Of a DNA stretch of 64,000 nt, positions 1-9,878 are shown one piece after another (within the stretch, counting starts at the first letter, position 1; each line of letters starts with the position of its first letter). Origin of the DNA: Zoroaster sp. YZ-2022 (lineage: Eukaryota > Echinodermata > Asteroidea > Forcipulatida > Zoroasteridae); assembly GCA_029582265.1 (NCBI GenBank), contig CM055819.1, positions 38,017,934 through 38,081,933 on the forward strand, read 5' to 3'. The notes under the pieces were generated by a model that searched no databases, was not told where the DNA came from, and saw only the letters and a list, made by a program, of their open reading frames with translations. A program made the position numbers and the translations under genes.

Positions 1-255
1 TGTTTCGTGTACCTTTTTGTCTATTCATGAGCAGATCAGCGATGTCAATAGCATGATCAGATTATGAACATTATGGTTGATACGGACAAGTGTAATTTGT
101 TTTACCTTGTTGGAGAAATGGCTACTCCCCTCAGAAATTCTGGATTCGCCCTTGAGGGTAACTCGTTCTATGGGAGAAGTGGGTAATATAATAAAATGCT
201 TAGACACGAGATATTTTTCGAAAAATAATTGTTCAAATTAAAGGGAATGTACACC
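1..255. other. No gene seen
   Basis: AT-rich sequence with no exon-like reading frame, RNA gene or repeat that I recognise. Confidence 0.4.
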
Positions 256-560
256 TTAAGCCTGGTTTCTGGTCATCGGTCGGCTTCATAATCGGTGCGG
301 TGACGCGCTTTTTTTCGGCCATTTTTTTTTGCCAACAAGGAAATACATGATACATTGTTTACGCGGGGACAAAGTATGGTGGCCAAGTGAGGCCTCACAG
401 ATCGGGCAAACGTTCATACCCCTATGGGAAAAAGTCATTTAAAGCACAGCATGGCAAAATTCAAATCGATCGAGCAATTTTGGCAGCAATTGGACATCGT
501 TTCATAGCAAAAAAAAATAAAAATTAAGAATGCCGCCGGGTCTGAGGCGATGCGCGCGAT
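256..560 (+). repeat. Interspersed repeat, CTGGTTTCTGGTC family (copy 1)
   Basis: Starts with ctggtttctggtcatcggt and runs through gtgcggtgacgcgcttttt, aggcctcacagatcgggcaa and tctgaggcgatgcg. The same order of landmarks occurs at 18845-19105 and in the intact copy at 43602-43959, which is bounded by a 15-bp inverted repeat. This copy has lost the 3' terminal repeat. Confidence 0.75.
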
Positions 561-1030
561 AGCGGCGTAGTGGTGTAGCCAGAATTTTCAAAGTGGGAGG
601 GCAGGGGGGGGGGGGGGGGGGGGGGGGACCATGTTTTTTGGGTAAATTTACTAACACAAAACTCAAATGATTCGACAAATTATGGCAAAATACAGATTGA
701 ATTCCCGACGTTCAGAATTTTAAAAATACCAACAAGTTTGTAAATTTACCAACAGACACTATTTTGCTACGCTACTAATCTTAACGCTCTAAACACAAAA
801 TCTTTGTTATTTTAAAACCACCTTTTGTGAAAATAAAAGTGTTTCGGGGCTCATGAAGTGTTATCTCATATTAACGTATTTGTGTGTCTTAGTTTAAATT
901 CATTATCAAAAATAAACACCACCACGAGAATTCATAAAGTGTCATCAGAAAGGCGTTTAAACTCAAACACATCTTTTTATAGTGAATACATTTTCACAAT
1001 TTTCTCGTACATCTCTGTACATTGATTCTA
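561..1030. other. Non-coding; G homopolymer
   Basis: No gene seen. A run of more than 20 G lies at about 606-627, a likely weak point of the assembly. The rest is AT-rich. Confidence 0.4.
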
Positions 1031-1043
1031 GGTAAAACTTGTA

Positions 1044-1203
1044 GCTTTGCATGGTAAGGAGGATAAGTATAAGACTAACTGCGGTGACACCATGTGAAAT
1101 TCTCAATTGAGTAGTAATTAGTTCTGAAAAGAACTGGAGGTTCTTTTCAGTTCTTTTCAGAACTAATTACTACTCAATTGAGAATTTCACATAGTGTCAC
1201 TGC
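1044..1203. repeat. Two Penelope-like 3' termini joined head to head
   Basis: The terminal sequence (gcggtgacaccatgtgaaat, then ctcaattgagtagtaattag, then ttctgaaaagaact) is followed directly by its own inverted copy (agttcttttcagaactaatt ... cacatagtgtcactgcaatt). The same terminus follows the Penelope-like coding remnant near 45375-45452 and recurs at 17520-17600, 35220-35290 and 41920-41976. An inverted terminal pair of this kind is known for Penelope-like elements. Assignment rests on the 45-kb copy. Confidence 0.65.
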
Positions 1204-1255
1204 AATTAGTCTTACTTACATTGATTCTAATAACGTATTATGTGGATGCATTTAC

Positions 1256-1337
1256 AGACCAATTTCTTTAGCACCAATTTCTTTAGTGTTCAATTTCTTT
1301 AGCACAAATTTCTTTAGTGTTCAATTTCTTTAGCACC
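1256..1337. repeat. Short tandem repeat
   Basis: About five copies of caatttctttagcac or caatttctttagtgtt stand one after another, alternating two variants. Confidence 0.8.
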
Positions 1338-1639
1338 AGGGTCCCATTTCATAGAGCCGCCAAGCAGCTAATGTTTGGCTTACTGTACGTTTTCATTTCA
1401 TAACGCCGTTATTCGCACCGTGCATGAGCTGTTGAGGGCACATGTTGTTAGACCACTGTGGATGAAAGGGCAGCGATAGTGCGTCGCGTTTTGCGTATTT
1501 TGCAGTTGACGTGCGTACGCGCGGAATATCTCCAGCAATCATTGGCTGGTAGAAGTACACGCGCGCTTAGTACCATAACATACGCGCATAAAGTGTACGC
1601 ACAACGCTCACACAACGCAAAAGTGGCTATCATCAAGAC

Positions 1640-1975
1640 ACTGGGTGCAAATTCACCGCTAGAGGGCTACGATGTGCACTGAGCGAATACTGTTCGTAAG
1701 TCCATACGTAATACGCGCGCGTTTTGGTAGTAAGCACATTCTTTTCGCCACTTTCCTTTATTTCTGAGGCAGAATTTGACTTTGTTAATAAGATTTTCAG
1801 TCTAATTAAATGCATGTCCACGGCATTCTAATTTCTTGCATACATGGAAATCCCGAAAGAAAAGGGAGTTCAATGCATTTCTAATGCGCCTCTGATGATC
1901 GTTGGAACCACCAGCATGCACGAGCGAATTGGGCGTGGTTTATATTGGAATTACGTCACATTACAAACATGATTG
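1640..1975. repeat. Interspersed repeat shared with 36545-36885
   Basis: The landmarks gtaagtccatacgtaatacg, ttctgaggcagaattttga-like sequence, gcatttctaatgcgcctctg and gggcgtggtttatattggaa recur in the same order, diverged, at 36545-36885. The family is not recognised. It lies outside the main gene here and in an intron there. Confidence 0.6.
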
Positions 1976-2063
1976 CTTGTAAATGAGTAGACTGGTCCCC
2001 TGTCTTTAGGATATAGACAGGCTCCATGTGTACCATTCAAGGGGATTCATTGGATACGTTGTG

Positions 2064-2218
2064 CTGAAGATCTGACGTCACGCTTAGAGGCTCGCGCGCT
2101 AGCTACCAACCAAGGTCAAAGTGGAACATCGGGGCAAAAATATGGCGGCGGCACGGCCAGGATCTGGCGTAATTAACGCGCCTAGCCTCAAGGTCAAAGC
2201 GTGACGTCAGATCTTCAG
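2064..2218. mobile_element. Palindromic MITE-like element (155 bp)
   Basis: A perfect 22-bp inverted repeat (2064-2085 and 2197-2218, ctgaagatctgacgtcacgc...) encloses GC-richer sequence. The next inner part (tagaggct / agcctcaa) also pairs after a small insertion containing aaggtcaaa. There is no coding capacity and no clear target duplication. Confidence 0.7.
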
Positions 2219-3045
2219 GCTAGTAAATAAGTGACGCAGCAATAGCCTGATCCATGGAGAACGCACACACACCGCTCTGAATGTTCATGCTAACCTGTGA
2301 AATACGCTTATGCTTATATTAAGCAAATATTCTGACATAAAATATGCTCACCAGTAAGCAGCGCTATGAAATTGACCTACGTGGATCAACGGCGCACCCA
2401 GGATTTTGTCTTGCGGGGGGGGGGCTCAAAGAAAATTTTACTCTCACAAATCAACTAGGCCTAGTATGTATATGTATGTATGTAATTTTGGGTTGTATGC
2501 GTATGTATAATATGTATGCGGATGGTTCTTCCATTTTGGAACTCGGTAAACTTCCCCATGGAGGGGCATAACGCCAAGCTGGCAAAAGCCAATCTTCACT
2601 CACACACAAACATTAGTGTATCGTCTATAATTATAAACTGCACAAATCAATCAGATTCAGTAACTAGACGACACATACTTAATATAGGCATTGTGAAATC
2701 AGCGGTCAGCCTGGGATCCTCTCGAACTCACAACCTTGTGATTGCAAGCCCTGCAGTCTAAATCCACACGTGACCATTTGGTGCCATTAGTATAATAGGG
2801 GCAGCAATTTTAACCTCTATAGTCCTAGTAGTAGAGGCATAGGATGTAAGCAGGTGTTCAAAAACTGGTTAGGTAGAGGCATAAGGGTATAATAAATAAG
2901 GGTGTTCAAAACACTGGCTCCTAATCCTTTCTTATCATTTATGATACCTATAAGTTGTAGATTGAAAAAAAATCATTTATTTGTGACAAAATGCGGTACA
3001 ACTCTTTATTAATAAATCTAGTGAGGCAATAACATTAAAGTGAAA
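2219..3045. other. Non-coding stretch
   Basis: No gene seen. It holds a diverged ggcgcacccaggattttgtc segment followed by a G run (2389-2430), a (gtat)n patch (2465-2520), and at 2700-2765 a possible minus-strand tRNA-like SINE head (complement contains gttgtgagttcgagagg). The last is weak. Confidence 0.35.
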
Positions 3046-3049
3046 AGTC

Positions 3050-3462
3050 CAATCTACGACGCTTTAGTGCCATCCGATTTATGACGACGTCATCGATGTC
3101 CACATCTATTGCTCTATGTATAGCCACTCAAAGCAAAGGCTCTGTCAGACGCTGGTTGCTCATGGTTGACCTCAAGTAGAGGATTTAAGGCGACAGAATG
3201 GGTACTGAAGGTGCACGTTCTGCAGTAGCTGAGGTAGCAGGGATGACTGCAAATATCGTGATAAGTGTGTGTATATTCGGGTACAGGTCCGCCAATCCTG
3301 GTACTGAAGTCAGAGTCTCTGTAGGTGTAGATGGTACATTACCGACAGCATTTTTTTCCACCGCGCACACCACATATCAAACTCGCCTCTCCCACTTATG
3401 CCTTCAGATTCGATGTCTTGTGCGTACATTTGCACAATGTCCCGGAGTTGATTAAATTGGTA
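3050..3462 (-). pseudogene. hAT-family transposase, C-terminal dimerisation region (decayed)
   Basis: Read on the minus strand, the frame ending near 3185 contains YPNIHTLITIFAV followed by IPATSATAER, the conserved core of the hAT C-terminal dimerisation domain (Dimer_Tnp_hAT). The same frame continues after a stop as LRSTMSNQRLTE, another stop, then AIHRAIDVDIDDVVINRMAL and KRRRLD, matching the usual hAT tail. At least two in-frame stops (about 3185 and about 3137) make it non-functional. Upstream codons (QFNQLRDIVQMYAQDIE) run into the assembly gap, so the rest of the transposase may lie in the gap or be lost. Confidence 0.75.
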
Positions 3463-3962
3463 NNNNNNNNNNNNNNNNNNNNNNNNNNNNNNNNNNNNNN
3501 NNNNNNNNNNNNNNNNNNNNNNNNNNNNNNNNNNNNNNNNNNNNNNNNNNNNNNNNNNNNNNNNNNNNNNNNNNNNNNNNNNNNNNNNNNNNNNNNNNNN
3601 NNNNNNNNNNNNNNNNNNNNNNNNNNNNNNNNNNNNNNNNNNNNNNNNNNNNNNNNNNNNNNNNNNNNNNNNNNNNNNNNNNNNNNNNNNNNNNNNNNNN
3701 NNNNNNNNNNNNNNNNNNNNNNNNNNNNNNNNNNNNNNNNNNNNNNNNNNNNNNNNNNNNNNNNNNNNNNNNNNNNNNNNNNNNNNNNNNNNNNNNNNNN
3801 NNNNNNNNNNNNNNNNNNNNNNNNNNNNNNNNNNNNNNNNNNNNNNNNNNNNNNNNNNNNNNNNNNNNNNNNNNNNNNNNNNNNNNNNNNNNNNNNNNNN
3901 NNNNNNNNNNNNNNNNNNNNNNNNNNNNNNNNNNNNNNNNNNNNNNNNNNNNNNNNNNNNNN
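3463..3962. other. Assembly gap (500 N)
   Basis: Exactly 500 N, the usual placeholder for a gap of unknown size. Reading frames drawn across it are artefacts. Confidence 0.99.
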
Positions 3963-4787
3963 AACCATTCTGTATATCAAATAGTGGATAAACTCATAAG
4001 TTACTGGTTCATACCATAATCTTTGGTTACGGGTAGAGATGCCATGAAGAAGAACAGATGACTTGAGAAATCTTGTGGCAAATACATGTATAGCAGACAG
4101 TAGAGGTAGCCCCTCCATTGTTTATCACCTGACGTAATAATTTCATCAATCTATATATGTAGGTGTCAAGATGTTATACATGTACACTAAATTGTTTTGG
4201 AGCAGGAGTCATCATCAGTTGTGCAAACCAAAATGATATTACAATTTTGGTATTTTCAAATTAAAACTTTTCTAAAATCAGCTCTTAGAAATATACATAC
4301 ATTTGACATTTTTGATTTGAATTTTCAATTACAGATTTGAATATAAGGCTAACAGAACACCTTGATTTGGAACAATATTCCCCCACTTTTGTTAAGTAAA
4401 AATGTAATCATGCATAAAAATGAACCAAATTAATATTCAGATCCTGACTTCATGGGTCAATTTGCTGAAGATGTCATGGTACAGACTAAATTTAAAGAGG
4501 CAGCATGCAGACGTCAGATCTCTTTTATTAGTCATAAAGGTTAACCTTTTCATTTGTTTATTATTTATTTTAAATAAATAAATTTAATCATGTATCAAGG
4601 TATGTAAACTGACACTCAACAAATTTTAACAATACCATATTCACTGTATTCAGTGACACCAAAATTCAAGTAAGTTGAATTGTTGTTTATTTTGGTGCAT
4701 ACATAATAATGTTTATTTCTATCTTTTGATTTATTGGGTGGCTTTCCGCCTAAGCGGTAGCCTGTGCTGGGGAGGCTGGCGCTGATC
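3963..4787. other. Non-coding stretch
   Basis: AT-rich, with no exon-like frame on either strand and no repeat recognised. It may include the 5' part or flank of the hAT remnant, but nothing in the sequence shows this. Confidence 0.35.
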
Positions 4788-4906
4788 TTAAAAGCGCTGC
4801 AGCGGTTTGTACAACAGCAAGATGTCACTGAGAAACTGTTCGAAGTAGTCTTTTCCTGCATTTTGGCGACGCCACATGTACTCGGCTAGGCGGAAGCCAT
4901 TGTCAT
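4788..4906 (-). CDS. Isolated terminal coding exon, ISXO2/Merlin-like transposase tail (tentative)
   Basis: On the minus strand a good acceptor (tgtttttcttgtag, AG at 4907-4908) is followed by a 38-codon frame ending in TAA at 4788-4790. It reads DNGFRLAEYMWRRQNAGKDY and ends LLLYKPLQRF. The local GC content is higher than the surroundings. LAEYMWRR followed by an acidic/aromatic helix recalls the C-terminal end of ISXO2-like (IS1595/Merlin) transposases, where a phrase like HLDEFVWR precedes the stop. No upstream exon was found, so this could be a transposon fragment or the last exon of an unrecognised gene. Confidence 0.4.
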
Positions 4907-4908
4907 CT

Positions 4909-5640
4909 ACAAGAAAAACATACAATCGCTAAAGATAGCAGAATAGTACAACCAATGTTAGCATGATGAGTACATCTTCAATTCTAAGATGCAAAGCTTT
5001 GCACTGAATGCTTGATGTTCTTAAAGAAAGGAAACCTTTTTTGAGAAAAAAAACCCGATTGATCCTTTGATAATGCATGCACTAATTCCACAGTGCATTC
5101 TCCATCTGCCACAATCAAAATCAACCAAAACTCTCCAAAGTCTTGATAAAAAATCTACAAGATATCATATCTAATTGTAGAAAAAGCATACAGAATGTTG
5201 CACAAAAATTATTCCTTAAGTGTTCCTTATCTGTCCACAAATCTATATTACCAAAATCATTCATGAATTTGGAATTTAAGAAGGGTTTCATTCACATCAA
5301 TTCCTCACCATTTAGGAAAATCAATCTTGAAAAGTTAAATTAACAGTAAATATTTGAAAATGGCCTAAAATCACCCATTTTCACATATTTAAACCTAGGA
5401 AATGATTCAAGCGCAAAGCTAGGTCAAATTAAAGTAAGATCATTTACATATTGGATATATCCCAGAGTGCAATGGGAGCGGCCATAATACGAGTTTCGGC
5501 CGTAAAACAATGAGAAAGGGATGATTACGGTAATTCACCGTAGAATTTACACACTTTTCGCCGTAAAATTACGGAAATTTTTTACAGTGTAATTTACTGT
5601 TGATGGATTTAGTTGTTTGTAATGATTTACAGCCGTTTTA
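4909..5640. other. Non-coding stretch
   Basis: No gene seen. Between 5480 and 5600 there are repeated short motifs (cgtaaaattacgg, ggtaattcaccgtagaattt) that look like decayed palindromic repeat DNA. Confidence 0.35.
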
Positions 5641-6194
5641 ATAATAGTTTTCTTTGCTATCCCATACTATACTCGGTAAATCAATAATTTCCAGCTTGGT
5701 AATAATAATTTCATAATGTTGTATACAGTGTAACTAGTGAGAATAATTAAATTCAAAGAAATAGATCTGGTGTTCGTTTTCCTTTTATTGTTGTCTGATG
5801 TGTGACGAGGAGTCCGGGGTTAGCTAGGATAATCCTAGCATTTCGTATTATGTTATACTAATACTACAACCATCGTACCAATGAACCTCCTGCTTGTGCA
5901 ATACCGTTAGCAGTGGCCGAATAGTGAGTATAGTGGACCAACTCCCGACCTGTTGGCCCAATAACGCCGAAACTTTTACCACATCATGCAAGAATAGTTT
6001 ATGTGAACCCGGATATGCCTACCAAACGTGCACTTTGGGGCTTGTTTGTGCCAATATATTTTTGTTTCCTTTTAGCATCGGGACGGTTTGTAGCGAGTCC
6101 AGGGCGTGCCGGTATAACACTTTGCTATCCCATACTATACTCGGTAAATAAATAATTTCCAGCTTGGTAATAATAATTTCATAATGTTGTATAT
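5641..6194 (+). repeat. Interspersed repeat; host of the piggyBac insertion
   Basis: A block (ctttgctatcccatactata ... ataatgttgtatacagtgta ... cgtattatgttatac, 5651-5860) is followed by accatcgtaccaatgaacct ... gtgccggtataacac (5868-6119). The first block then restarts at 6121 and is cut at 6194 by the piggyBac element. Its continuation (agtgtaactagtgagaataa) resumes at 12969. The second part recurs at 15816-16080 and in fragments at 13240-13270 and 14295-14350. No coding capacity is recognised. Confidence 0.8.
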
Positions 6195-6499
6195 CCCTTT
6201 CAACCCCAAACGTGCCACCTGTGCTCAATGTGGAATGTATGTTCTTTACCAAAGGGACGCTATGTCACGGGAATTCACTACTCTTTTGTTCCCAAGGCTC
6301 CTCTCCGGCACAACGCCTGAAACCTGTAACTGAAATGTAAATAGCGCCCTCACTTGACGTTGGCATGATTAATCAATCGCAGGACAATGCGCGCGTCAGT
6401 ATGAATGCTTTTTTAGCGTCTCTATATAAAGCTGTAGCTTTTTTCCGTGACCGCCGACGCTCACTTAGCTGTTTTACAGCTGACAGTCGACCGCTAGCC

Positions 6500-6645
6500 A
6501 TGGATGACGCTGAAATTATTGACGAAATATTCGCGGATAGTGGTTCAGAAATATCCGATGACCAGTCCTCCTCATCCACATCAGAAGAAAGTGAAGAAGA
6601 GTTTGTCACACACCCACCAAGGTCATCAAATAAGCAGAACTTCAG
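6500..6645 (+). CDS. piggyBac transposase N-terminal segment (candidate exon 1)
   Basis: The frame from ATG 6500 encodes MDDAEIIDEIFADSGSEISD followed by a Ser/Glu run (SSSSTSEESEEE), the acidic N-terminus typical of PGBD-type transposases. It runs to an ATTTC-like ...aacttcag|gtaggcc donor at 6646. An in-frame ATG at 6365 also exists, but the piggyBac-like start is 6500. The phase at 6645 (two bases over) does not match the acceptor at 8353, so the splice to the main exon is unproven or one side has an indel. It sits just inside the left end of the element. Confidence 0.5.
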
Positions 6646-7719
6646 GTAGGCCTTAACTAAGACGTAGGCCTAGATAGCTGAAAAACTTTCACATAACTGT
6701 TCCAATTGGCTAACGTTACTGATTACAAAGAGCCAAACATGTTTTGTATACTTATGAATGTAGGCCCTAGGCCTACTTTTATGTTTTTTTCTAAAGGGGT
6801 GTTGGTGAAACTGAAAGTCGGATCCTCCAGACCTACATTGTAGTCAGACTTTCCTGGATCCTCAGAAGAAAATTTTTTTCTTTCAAAGGAATGATGGATG
6901 GAATGGCATTTCAAAGAATATTAACTGTTCAAGTAATTTCAAGAATTACCTTACGTTTGAATGTAGGCCTAATTAACTTAATTTGCCAAATATTGCAGGT
7001 GAAATGGGCTTCTTTTTATGTAGGATGGATCTAGTAAGGTCCGACTTACGTTGACATTAGATCCGGGGAATCTGGGTTTTACCAATTGCCTTTCTAACGA
7101 AATTCATAATAGCATTATTTGAATTAATCTGATTTTTACTATGCAAGAAAAAGACATGAATAAAATCACAAAGTTTGTCCCAAAAAGTGTGCAGTATAAA
7201 TGCAGAGTCGGCCTAACTTCTGAACTTCTTGCACCATATCAAAGTGAATGAATGATGAGGATGTCACTTGCTCTACCGTAGAGCAATTGGCATCCTCTAG
7301 CAAGTTGCATCATCTTTTTGATCTATCAAAAGAGCATTTTAACATTTCAGTGCCATCTAAGGTTTCGAGTCAACTCTGTCCCAGGTCAACTCCGGTCCAA
7401 CTCGGTTAGTGTTCGTGCCCAAAAACGTTACAGCACCCTCTTCGACCAAGAATACAGCCTATATTTACTTTAATTGGCTTGCGTTGTACCATCTGGACAG
7501 AGTTTACCTTGGACAGAGTTGACCTGCACCCCCATCTAACCATATCGAGTGTATGATTAGATAACACAGGAAGGTCATACAAATTGCAAGCACCTGGTGT
7601 GCTGTCATTTTCAAGAAAAGTGGGACTATGCATAAATTTCCGATGATGGTTTTGCTGAGCATTGCCAAAAAGTAAATAACCGCCAAAGCTCATTACACCC
7701 AAATCATACAGTGCCCTCC
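6646..7719. other. Non-coding interior of the piggyBac element
   Basis: This would be the intron between the N-terminal segment and the main transposase frame. No domain, RNA gene or tandem repeat is recognised. A short palindromic patch lies at 7260-7310. Confidence 0.4.
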
Positions 7720-8231
7720 AGTAGTATGTTAAATGCCGTATGGGGGACAAATGTATAAAACTGAGAAAAGAATCGGGAGACGTGTAAAGACGCCCAATTA
7801 TTTAAATGAGGTACATGTATGACATCATAAAAGAATTGGTGACGTCATAGAAAATAAAAAGTGGACATATAAAAATGACAAAACTAAATAAGATTATCTG
7901 TGAGTATAATAAAGATGGCGACAAAATATGAAATAAAGAATAGAGTAACTGTGCCTTGCGAGTGGCTTTTATGATGATTTAGTTTTACCAACTAAAAGCC
8001 ACTCGCAAGGCACAGTTACTCTATTCTTTATTTCATATTTTGTCGCCATCTTTATTATACTCAGAGATAATCTTATTTAGTTTTTCATTTTTATATGTCC
8101 ACTTTTTAATTTTCTATGATGTCACAAATTCTGTTATGATGTCATACCTCATTTAAATAATTGGGCGTATTACGCCCGATTCTTTTCTCAGTTTTATACA
8201 TTTGTCCCCATACGGCATTTAACATACTACT
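7720..8231. mobile_element. Foldback/hairpin MITE, about 250-bp arms
   Basis: The left arm (7720 to about 7971) and right arm (about 7993-8231) are near-perfect reverse complements around a loop of about 21 bases. The arms begin agtagtatgttaaatgccg and meet at tgtgccttgcgagtggcttt. The flanks carry a 5-bp direct repeat cctcc (7715-7719 and 8232-8236), a possible target duplication. Arm differences are a few indels and substitutions (for example agacgtgtaaagacgc against cgtaatacgc), so it is not a simple assembly fold. It has no coding capacity and is nested in the piggyBac element. Confidence 0.85.
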
Positions 8232-8352
8232 CCTCCTATTGTGTCGGCCATATCTGAAAAAGGCTAATGTTGTATTATGGTATCATCAAGAAAATGTGCC
8301 TTAATTCCATATAGCACCATCATACATAAGTTTCTTAATACTCATACTTCAG

Positions 8353-9878
8353 GTCTGGATGGCATAAAGCAAACTCCTCCTATGCAAGCGACCCCTATGA
8401 ACTTTACTGAAGAGACTGGATGTACTGAAGATTTCAGTAACCTCTCGCCTGGGCAGATCTTTCAACTGTTCTTCTGTCAGGCAGTCTGGAAGTTGATGGT
8501 GACAGAGACCAATCGCTATGCTGACCAAACGCTGGGTGCAGATGCAGCCAATCATCAGCATGCCTGGACTCCAACGGATATCCCTGAGATGATGGCATTT
8601 GTGGCCTTGCTTCTGTGTATGGGCATCAACAAAAGGCCACGCTACGCCATGCACTGGTCCAGGTCTGAAGTTCTGCGAAGTCCTGTGTACTCATCAACTA
8701 TGTCTCGCAACCGATTTGACGCACTCCTGAGATTTTTCCACGTTGCCAACAACAGAGCTGAAATGGATGATGACTCTCCCGTGACAAACTGTGTAAAGTT
8801 CGCCCGCTGCTTCACATTGTACTGCCATTGTTTCGTCGCATATATAAACCTGGACGAAACCTCTCGCCAGATGAGACTATGATAAAGTTTAAAGGCCGCA
8901 TCGGTTTTAAACAGTACATGCCACGCAAGTCTGCTAAGTTTGGATTGAAATGTTTTTCATTGAACGAGTCTGAAACCGGGTACACATGTGCGTGGAAGGT
9001 GTTCACTGGTTCAGAGCCCACATCGTACCAATTGCAGACATCCTCAATTGCTTATGCAGCAGCAAACCATCCATCTAACCTTTCAGCATCTGGCAAAATA
9101 GTCATGGAACTACTGCAAGGACTCGAACATAAGGGACATTTTGTTTTCATGGACAATTGGTACACCAGCCCGGCTCTCGTCCACAAGTTGTCACAGCTAG
9201 GGTTTGGAGCTCGTGGAACAGTACGATACACCACCCAAGGGATTCCTGAGAGTGCAAACCCAAAGAAGTTCCGCATGAAAAAAGGCGATGACCCGCACTT
9301 TTACACAAAAGCAGGGCAACTATGTGTTGTTTGGCAGGATGCAAAGCGTGTAACTCTTCTGACTAATTATGGTGACTGCAGTATGGACACTAAAGAAATT
9401 CGCAGCAAATACAGTTCCACTGGACTTCGTGAAATCAAAAAACCTGTTCTCGTCAGTGATTATAATAAATACATGGGTGGAAGTGATCTAGCATCGCAAC
9501 TGTGTCAGTATTATACACACCACCATAGATCGCTGAAATGGTGGAAAAGAATTTTCGTGGCCATTCTTGACATCTGTTTGGTGAACGCTACTGTCGTCTA
9601 CAACCGAATTCCTACAAACCAGCACTTGACGAGCTTGGATTTCCGCGTGAAGGTGGTCAATGAACTTCTTTCCACCTGGAAGCACAACCGAGCAAAGCAC
9701 ACCAATGAGCCATCGTGTCTTTCGAGTAGACATTATCCTGGGAGAAGTGAGCCCAGCAAAAGGCGCAACTGTGTCGTTTGTAGCACAAGCCAAGCGGAAA
9801 CAAACTCGTATGATTTGTAAACAGTGTCAAAAGCCAATGTGTGTTCTGCCATGCTTTGAGAAGTTTCACAGTGTGTGA
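8353..9878 (+). pseudogene. piggyBac transposase (PGBD4-like), two frameshifts
   Basis: Three frames together encode the DDE_Tnp_1_7 core. The first (open from 8277; likely acceptor AG at 8351-8352) has LSPGQIFQLFF, MMAFVALLLCMGINKRPRY and MSRNRFDALLRFFH. Near 8795 the frame shifts and continues VRPLLHIVLPLFRRIYKPGR and NLSPDETMIKFKGRIGFKQY. Later come HFVFMDNWYTSP (a catalytic Asp block) and SDYNKYMGGSD with HHRSLKWWKRIF. A second shift near 9790 restores the Cys-rich end: RRNCVVCS, then RMICKQCQKPMCVLPCFEKF. The canonical blocks are all present, so inactivation is probably fairly recent, unless the shifts are sequencing errors. Confidence 0.9.

Noticed and set aside
3331..4118. Frames of 217 and 240 residues across N
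   Set aside because: Most residues are unknown from the assembly gap; the ends show no domain.
7406..7750. Minus frame of 114 residues inside the piggyBac element
   Set aside because: No domain recognised, overlaps the start of the hairpin element and has no partner exon.
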